A stretch of 64,000 nt of DNA from Amborella trichopoda (lineage: Eukaryota; Streptophyta; Magnoliopsida; Amborellales; Amborellaceae): contig NW_006498435.1 of the NCBI RefSeq assembly GCF_000471905.2, positions 4,292,990 through 4,356,989 of the forward strand, given 5' to 3'. Below are positions 58,082-64,000 of the stretch, one piece after another (position 1 is the stretch's first letter; each line of letters begins with the position of its first letter). Made by a program: the position numbers and the translations under genes. Under the pieces are notes generated by a model. It saw nothing but the letters and a program-made list of their open reading frames with translations, was not told the origin of the DNA and made no database searches.

Positions 58082-59685
58082 CTATTGAATATTTTGATGA
58101 GGTTGCCCCTGTAGGGTTTTCTGTTCCATTGGGAACTTGTTCTTCACAAGATGAATTCCCTTGAGATGGTGGTGCTCCGTTATTGAAGTTGTGCTCATAT
58201 CGTTAATGACTTTTAAAGAGTTTGCCTCTTGAGAAGGTAACATGGTCGGATTTTCAATATCCAATTCTTGATCCTAGATTGACAGATCATTCAAGTAATC
58301 TTGTGAAGGTGGCTCAGGTGAGCCCCTTAAAATTTTTAAAGCTTCGAGCTTTATCAACTCTAGTGAAGATGTCAAATCTTTGGGAATAGTCAAATTTGGG
58401 CTCTTTATTTTTCCATCATCTATAACTGGGTTCACCTCGAGAGGTGACTCTGTTAAATCTTTTAAGCTTAGCTCCTCATCCCATGTTGGTGGGTTGGCGA
58501 GGAAATATGGTAAAGGTGGCCCAGGTGGACCCCTTAGAATTTCCAAAGGTTCGACTTTGATATTTGAGGTGTTGGCCCCTTATTTGGAAGCGTAATGGGA
58601 AACTTTGGGTGTTGACCGCTTGTTTGGAAGATGATCCCTTCTTGTTGATCTGGATTACATCAAGTTCTGAAATGTCGTCCTCATCATATTGATCTCATTT
58701 AGGTGGGTCGTCAAGGTTTTGAGGTGAAGGGCTTCCTTTTAGCACTTGCTTAGTTGCCCCCTCACAAGTTATTGTCCCAGACTTAAGGTTTTTCTTGTCA
58801 TCATGGGCTTGGAAATTCATAGCTTCAAAACCTTGGTTGAGCTTATGCCCGAGTTCATATTACTCTTGCGAGTTTGATTAGTTGCCACACACGTATGAAC
58901 TATTTATTGTATTAACTTGAAAGTACGAATTGAAGGGTTCATATGCCCTAGTGTGACTCTTGATGATCGGGATTTCTTGTGCCATTTTTTGGAGTGTATC
59001 TTGGAGTGGAATCCCATATGTGATACCCCTTTCTTCTCCCCCTTCTTTGGTTATGGGCTTGGAGCTAAGGTCATCCTCATTGCTTTGATCTTGAGTATCC
59101 TTAGTCATTAACTCCTGGGTCAGGTTATGCTCATTTCGTTCTTCATCTATTGGACTTTCCAGTTGATTTCTTCTTGTGCTCCATGTCCTTTGTGGATGTT
59201 CTTCGGGTTTGGGCATAAGTTGTGATTCTCCTGAGTTAATCAGGTTGACATCATAATTGTTTGTCGAAGCGTATAGAGTTTTTGGTTTTTCTATGTCATC
59301 AGCCTCTTTCTTTCTGACACTTATTGTGCCATTGTCAATGAGGTCATGAACTCTATGTCTGGATATCGACATTCTTCAGTGCTATAGACATAGTTTTGAT
59401 GCCAATCGTACCATCGAGATGTATCTCCTCCATGGAAAGGATGAATCTTAGCTGTTGTCGGTAATTCTATGAGTCTTACCTTAAGCAACTTCTTCATGAC
59501 ATCAATCATAGGCTCAGCAATGGGAGTGAATTCCCTTAGTTTGGAGGTTTGCATTCTCCATGTGGTAGAATGAACTTTGGCATTTTCTGGTGAATGGTTT
59601 TCAAAAGGGTTTTTTTTCTTGATCATGTCCACCTCTCCATCTTGAGAAAGTTTTTCGTTTATGGCTTTATCTTCCTTGTCACTCG
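58082..59685 (-). pseudogene. Gag-pol linker, second gypsy family
   Basis: The minus frame from about 59685 has LREFTPIAEPMIDVMKKLL, LIELP, WYDWHQNYVYSTEEC. It then shifts frame (about 59360) to HRVHDLIDNGTI. This matches the plant gypsy pattern FTPL...WYD--C-YH--GH-TE-C--LKH-VQDLID at the gag/protease boundary. Frames 58546-58274 and others (PPGPPLPYFLANPPTWDEE, repeated as GSPEPPSQDYLNDLSI) follow, rich in Asp, Glu, Ser and Pro. Protease and RT are not visible. The 5' side is cut at about 59686 by the LTR of the next element. Confidence 0.7.
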
Positions 59686-60666
59686 TGTTAGTGAGCCACC
59701 CCATTTTAAATCTGGAAATGCTATGGGTTTATGAACCCTAATGACCAAACTTAACCTAGTAAACCCAAATCAATAATTCAAATAGCCTACCTTGTGATCT
59801 GGAATCTGTTTGCCTGCCCGAAACCCTGAAGAAACCCTATTTTGACCCAAATTTCTGTAAATACCCTATTTTACCAAAACAATCATTAAAAATAGTCAAC
59901 AACTTATTTTTGTCCCAAATTTTCTCTTAGAGCTTCACAAGAGGCTGAGGAACACATCTGAAAAGAAAAAAAATCAAATTCGACAAGTTTTGGTTTGAGC
60001 GACACGGGGCATGCCGCCCAGATTCGAGACCCTCAAACTTTGACTTTCTGACCGGGGATTTGCTTGTTACACATGCTTATCCTTCCCAATGAGTTTGAAC
60101 ACCCATAAGACCTCTTTTCATGGTCATTTTGAGGGGAATGAGGCTTGAGACGAGAGAGAAAAAACCCTAATGATAAAGATTAGAAACCCTAGAGAGCTAC
60201 AGAAGAGGGAAATCTTAGAAAAAAACTCAAATAGAAAACCCTAATCTAAGCCTGAGAACACTAGTTATAAGCCATTTCTAGGGTACAACCACCCTACCAC
60301 TACCAGAGACTTGCTGATCGACATCTGGACCAAACCGGTTCTGATACGGGCAAGCCCGGGCCATCCGGCTCGGTCCGGTATTCTCTTCACCTTCATTTCC
60401 TCTTTTCTTTCATTGTATTTATTTTATTTAATCTGGCCTTGATTTTTTTTGATTGAAAATCGTGTTTTGAAATACTTCGGATCACGCTGGCACCACCACA
60501 TATTTGAGAGCAGATCTACTCGTTTCTAGGCAGATCTGATCTCATATCTAAATTCGATTGTTCCCACCTTCTCTATTATTTCTTTTCATTTTATTTTTAA
60601 TTATTTTAAAGTGTCAAATCAGAGTGATCTACTTTTGCAAATCGCTCTGATTTTTCACATTAAACA
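59686..60666 (+). mobile_element. 5' LTR of a plus-strand gypsy element
   Basis: The right end (cacattaaaca) is followed by a PBS. The body matches the 55358-56068 LTR in inverted orientation. The left edge is set by alignment of gagccaccccattttaaatc with the TGTAGGCACCCC start and is uncertain by about 6 bp. Length is about 0.98 kb. It lies within coding sequence of the minus-strand relative. Confidence 0.7.
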
Positions 60667-60669
60667 GTT

Positions 60670-60687
60670 TGGCGCCCACCGTGGGGC
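60670..60687 (+). other. Primer-binding site of the plus-strand element
   Basis: Tggcgcccaccgtggggc, three bases after the LTR end. It differs from the TGGCGACTCC site of the first family. The tRNA was not identified. Confidence 0.75.
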
Positions 60688-60689
60688 AA

Positions 60690-61610
60690 AGCAAGCGTGT
60701 TCCGAGCATCAAAATTTCAAAAATCTCATAATATTTTGAAACTTTCAATAATGTTCTAGGTACCATTTTGTAACTGTTCCAAAATTTTTAGGTCAAAATA
60801 AAATATTTAAATATACAAAAAAAATATTTTTCTATTAGATCTACAGTCCCCTCTTTCGCTTTATTTTAATTTTTTTTCATCAAAAACATTTATTTTCTCT
60901 TTCTCCAAGCTCACAGTAAGCTTATTTTATCAATATCTACAAGAAAAACAATAAAAAAATAAAAACATAATAATTTTTTGGGCGACACTAGGCATGCTGC
61001 CCAGGTCTAGGGCGACACGCTCTCTGGTTCCCCCCGTCGCCCAATTCAGAAGTTTTTGAAATTTTGGAGGATGAGTCCTGGGTCTCTTTTGTGGTCGTTC
61101 ACAAAATTTCAGAGCAAAATAAATTCTTCCAAAATACCAAAAAAGTATTTTACTTGATACATGTATGTTCTATCTGTTGTTCTTCTGTTTCGCTTTTTTT
61201 AATTTTACTTCATCAAACAGTCTGATTTTTCTGCTTTTGCACGTTTTAGTAGCCATATTTCATCAAGATCAACAAGATAAAAAATAAAACATAAATAAAA
61301 AAAAAAATTTGGGTGACACGACCCGTGCTGCCCTATCACAGAGGTCCCAGAAAACATCTAGGACCCCACAGGCCTGTTCCAGAGCCTTTTTTGTGCTTGT
61401 TCACTAATTTTTGGCTTAAAATAAAATTTTTATAAATACCTAAAAAGTATTTTTCTTTTCTGCTTCAGGTAGGTCTGCTCTATTCTTGACTTTCTGATTT
61501 CATTCTAATTAGTTAATTCATGTTTTTCTTGCTTTCACCACCTTAGTTTAACTGTGTTTCATCAAACTTAAAAAAGATAAAAAATTTCAATTAAAAAAAA
61601 AAAAACCAAA
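60690..61610 (+). repeat. Three ~325-bp direct repeats in the leader
   Basis: Units at about 60690-60975, 60976-61303 and 61304-61610. Each has (g)ggcgacac--ggcatgctgccc (second and third units), ttttaggtcaaaataaaat, a run ending aaaaagtatttt, a stretch with catcaa and a poly(A) end. They have diverged strongly. A related gcgacacggggcatgccgcc occurs inside the LTR at 60000. Confidence 0.65.
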
Positions 61611-62242
61611 GAATACCTAGGCCGTGTCCCGTTCAAATCACCCTATACCTAGGCCGTGCTCGACTTAGCACAGACTGTGCCTGGTTTCACTGCTTTGACC
61701 ATACATTCTTAGGGGTTCCTCACCCCTCCATCTATATTGTGCCTCAAGCGAGTTTTGCCTCAAAGCGCGCATCGCTAGGCGCGATCAGCGTCTAGCGCTC
61801 ACTTGTTTTCTTTCTTATTGTGTGCTTGTCTGCTTGACTTTATTTTCATTTGCGTGCTTCTTTACACAGGCTAGCACACACCGACCGGGAATCTCGAAAA
61901 ACCAGAAAACAAATTTTTCGAAAACCCCTAAAATATGCGTTAACAGTGTGAGGGAAACCCAGCTTTGAGGGTTGAGGCGGTTGGGATTCGTGTAACTTTA
62001 ACTGTGAGCGCCCCTTCGTAATCCTTTGCCTCAAAGCAACTCCGCGTATAGTAGGACTTGGAAAATCCTATAATAGGAGTCCAGGACCTATGCGGGGACC
62101 TATATCAGCCTAGCCGCATTTCAGTAATTAGGAACCCACTCTAAAGCCAAGCCTACCTATAGTATTATACTAGGTCAAACTTTTTCGTGTGCTTGCTTAT
62201 TGATCTTAGGTCTCAGCCTGAATCTGTTTTTGGTCCGAGCTG
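61611..62242 (+). other. Non-coding leader, unassigned
   Basis: No conserved ORF. Starts with two tacctaggccgtg copies. Nothing else recognised. Confidence 0.3.
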
Positions 62243-62870
62243 AACCCTCTGGGTCTAGGTTCAGACTTGTACCCAGCCTAGCCCAGGTCCGAACCATATT
62301 TTGCCTAGGTCTGAACTTAAGCCCCTTGTGGTCCAAGCCGAAGGCTCGTTCTTAGTTCATCTTTGATCCAGTCCAGGTCCATTCCTGCCCTGGTCATTAA
62401 AACCCTCTGGGTCCAGGTTCAGACTTGTACCTAGCCTAGCCCAGGTCCAAACCAAGTTTCGCTTTGGTCTGAACTTAGGCCCCTCTTGGTCAGAGCCAAA
62501 GGCTCATTCCTAGTTCATCTTTGATCCAGTCTAAGTTCATACCTGGCCTGATCATTAAAACTCTCTGGGTTAAAGTTCTAGCTTATACGCAGCCTAGCCC
62601 AGATCCGAACTAGGTTCACACCCAGGTTCGAACCTAGACCCCTTTTTGGTCTGAGCCGGGCTCATGCTTAAACCTACTTTTATCCAGTCTGGGTCCACAC
62701 TCGGTTTGATTATCATAGCCCTCTAGGTCCAAGTTTAGGCTTGCACCCAGCTCAGTCCAAGTCCGGACCAGGTTTGCATCCAGGTCCAAACTTAGACCCA
62801 TTATTGGCTCGAGCTGAGACTCGGACTTACCTTGTCTAGATCTTTGTCTAGGTTCTAATATAGGTCTAAG
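62243..62870 (+). repeat. Four 158-bp tandem repeats before gag
   Basis: Units start at 62243, 62401, 62559 and 62717 with aaccctctgggtc-aggttca and end tggtcattaa. Each contains gcctagcccaggtccgaacc. Decayed copies continue to about 63050. Confidence 0.85.
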
Positions 62871-63070
62871 CTTAGAGTTACCTCTAGGGTTGGATTAGGC
62901 TTACCCTAGTTCAGAGTCTAAACCAAAACCCGTTGAGTCTAGATTCCAAACTAATTTTAGCCTAGTTGTCACTCAAGGTTGGCCCCTAGAGTTAGGTTAC
63001 GTCTACCCTAGGCTGTCGAGTCTAGATCTTACCCAAGTCTGATTCTAGAACCCTACCAAGGGCGATCACC

Positions 63071-64000
63071 ATGTCAGTCACCCAAGGTGATTATGATGAC
63101 CACTCCATGGCTGACTCTAAACTGTACCTTCCCAAACCTAGGGATCCGTATGTCGCAATCCTTTGGGATTACAACCAGAACTCAGGCCAATCCATTATCC
63201 ATCATCCAGGTCTTCAAATAGAAGCCGAGTCCCAAGGATCCACTCCTAACCCTAAGCACTGTATGGTCCGAAAACTTGGCTCCGCTCAAAAAACATTGAA
63301 CAGCCAGGGGGTCTTGCCAGGCATTGTCGTACAGGGAACCTTACGTAGCCATAGTAGGAGCCGTGTGACCTTAGGCAACCAAAGCAGGAGCCGTGCAAGG
63401 GAAGAAGTTCACCATGTATCTAATGATGCCCAGAAGTTGCACCAAGATAAACTTGGGGCTCAGCGGTCTCAAAATCAAGAACCATCTAGGTCTAGGGGAT
63501 CTAACCCAACCTCAAGCCACCGTAGTACAGCCCACGATGTCTTGAACACTATACACAGCCGAGGCGTCAATCTAGACCAACCCTTAGGCGAGATAGTCAT
63601 CCAGATTGCCCTCAAAAGTCTAGTTGACTTAGGTTATACAGTTCATGCCCCAGTTCATGGGCTGGTCCAAAACCAACCTAATAGCATAGGTCAACCCATA
63701 GCACATCCGAGTCTGATGATTCTTTAATCGGTCCCTCCTATGTATCCAGTCCAACCAACCATGTAGTTTTTGCCATCGGTGGTGATGCTTATGGGTCAGT
63801 ATGCCCCTCAAGGGCAAATGTGTCAAACTGCCCCGGTAACCGCGGCTCATCCATCACAGGCCCAAGCCGGCCAACATTTACCCCAAGTCTCGACTCATCA
63901 GTCTATGCTTGGGAACCCACCAACCGGCGGGCCTACTCTCATGCCGAATACCCAACAAGAAGGCACCTTAAAAACGATACAAGATATGCTCATAAGGATG
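63071..64000 (+). pseudogene. Gag N-terminal part, plus-strand gypsy element (partial)
   Basis: The first good ATG after the repeats opens 218 codons (MSVTQGDYDDHSMADSKLYL). An SR-rich stretch follows (SHSRSRVTLGNQSRSRAREE). The frame goes on past TAA (63725) and TAG (63764) to the window end with a Gln/Pro-rich segment (QYAPQGQMCQTAP; QAQAGQHLPQVS). The position after LTR, PBS and leader repeats indicates gag, and gypsy gags of plants often start with such low-complexity Pro/Gln/Arg sequence. The conserved gag core is not yet reached. The two stops suggest it is inactive. Confidence 0.6.

Noticed and set aside
55358..60666. The inverted arms as terminal inverted repeats of one DNA transposon
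   Set aside because: The left arm is preceded by a polypurine tract and the right arm is followed by a PBS, so both are LTRs of separate elements in opposite orientation.

Overview
The window is a block of nested transposable elements from a plant nuclear genome, most likely a flowering plant. It has Ty3/gypsy LTR retrotransposons of the Tat/Ogre type, a hAT and a MULE DNA transposon with plant-style transposases, and plant mobile domain (PMD) genes. I see no intact host gene, rRNA or tRNA. Nearly every coding stretch is a pseudogene. The species cannot be named from this sequence.

Most of the first 54 kb comes from one family of very large LTR elements, lying on the minus strand. Read in their own direction they have: a 2.6-3.1 kb 5' LTR; a primer-binding site starting TGGYGACTCC; leader ORFs; gag with triplicated Cys/His knuckles; an aspartic protease; then, in place of reverse transcriptase and integrase, a PMD-like gene in ANTISENSE (plus strand) with its own TATA box and poly(A) signal; a long 3' region built of ordered tandem-repeat modules, called here E, B, K, C, J and D or H; a polypurine tract; and the 3' LTR. 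No RT or integrase is visible anywhere, so these copies look non-autonomous.

Layout: 1-2664, end of one element (array H, PMD fragment, gag-pol linker fragment). 2665-25063, a second element: 3' LTR 2665-5290, repeat modules 5291-9600, PMD gene 10548-14351, gag-protease 14420-19331, leader ORFs to 20391, PBS 20461-20477, and a 5' LTR that is a chimera of two subfamilies (20481-22485 and 22485-25063). 25064-26063 and 54379-55360 are two halves of a MULE-containing region, split by a 28.3 kb compound LTR element (26064-54378). That compound holds a truncated 3' LTR, one full set of repeat modules with an unidentified ORF (31396-31983), a second full 3' LTR of another subfamily (32019-35107), another set of modules, a PMD gene (39364-48309) split by a 5.3 kb hAT transposon (41384-46665), protease/linker remains and the 5' LTR 51587-54378. 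55358-59685 is the 3' part of a different gypsy element on the minus strand, and 59686-64000 is the start of a related element on the plus strand, giving a head-to-head pair.

The most unusual things are the recurrent design of gag-protease plus a promoter-bearing antisense PMD gene, the modular 3' region in which each repeat family carries its own short inverted repeat (one stem, in module E, changes in a compensatory way between elements), hairpin arrays inside one LTR subfamily, and clear nesting with recognisable target-site duplications.
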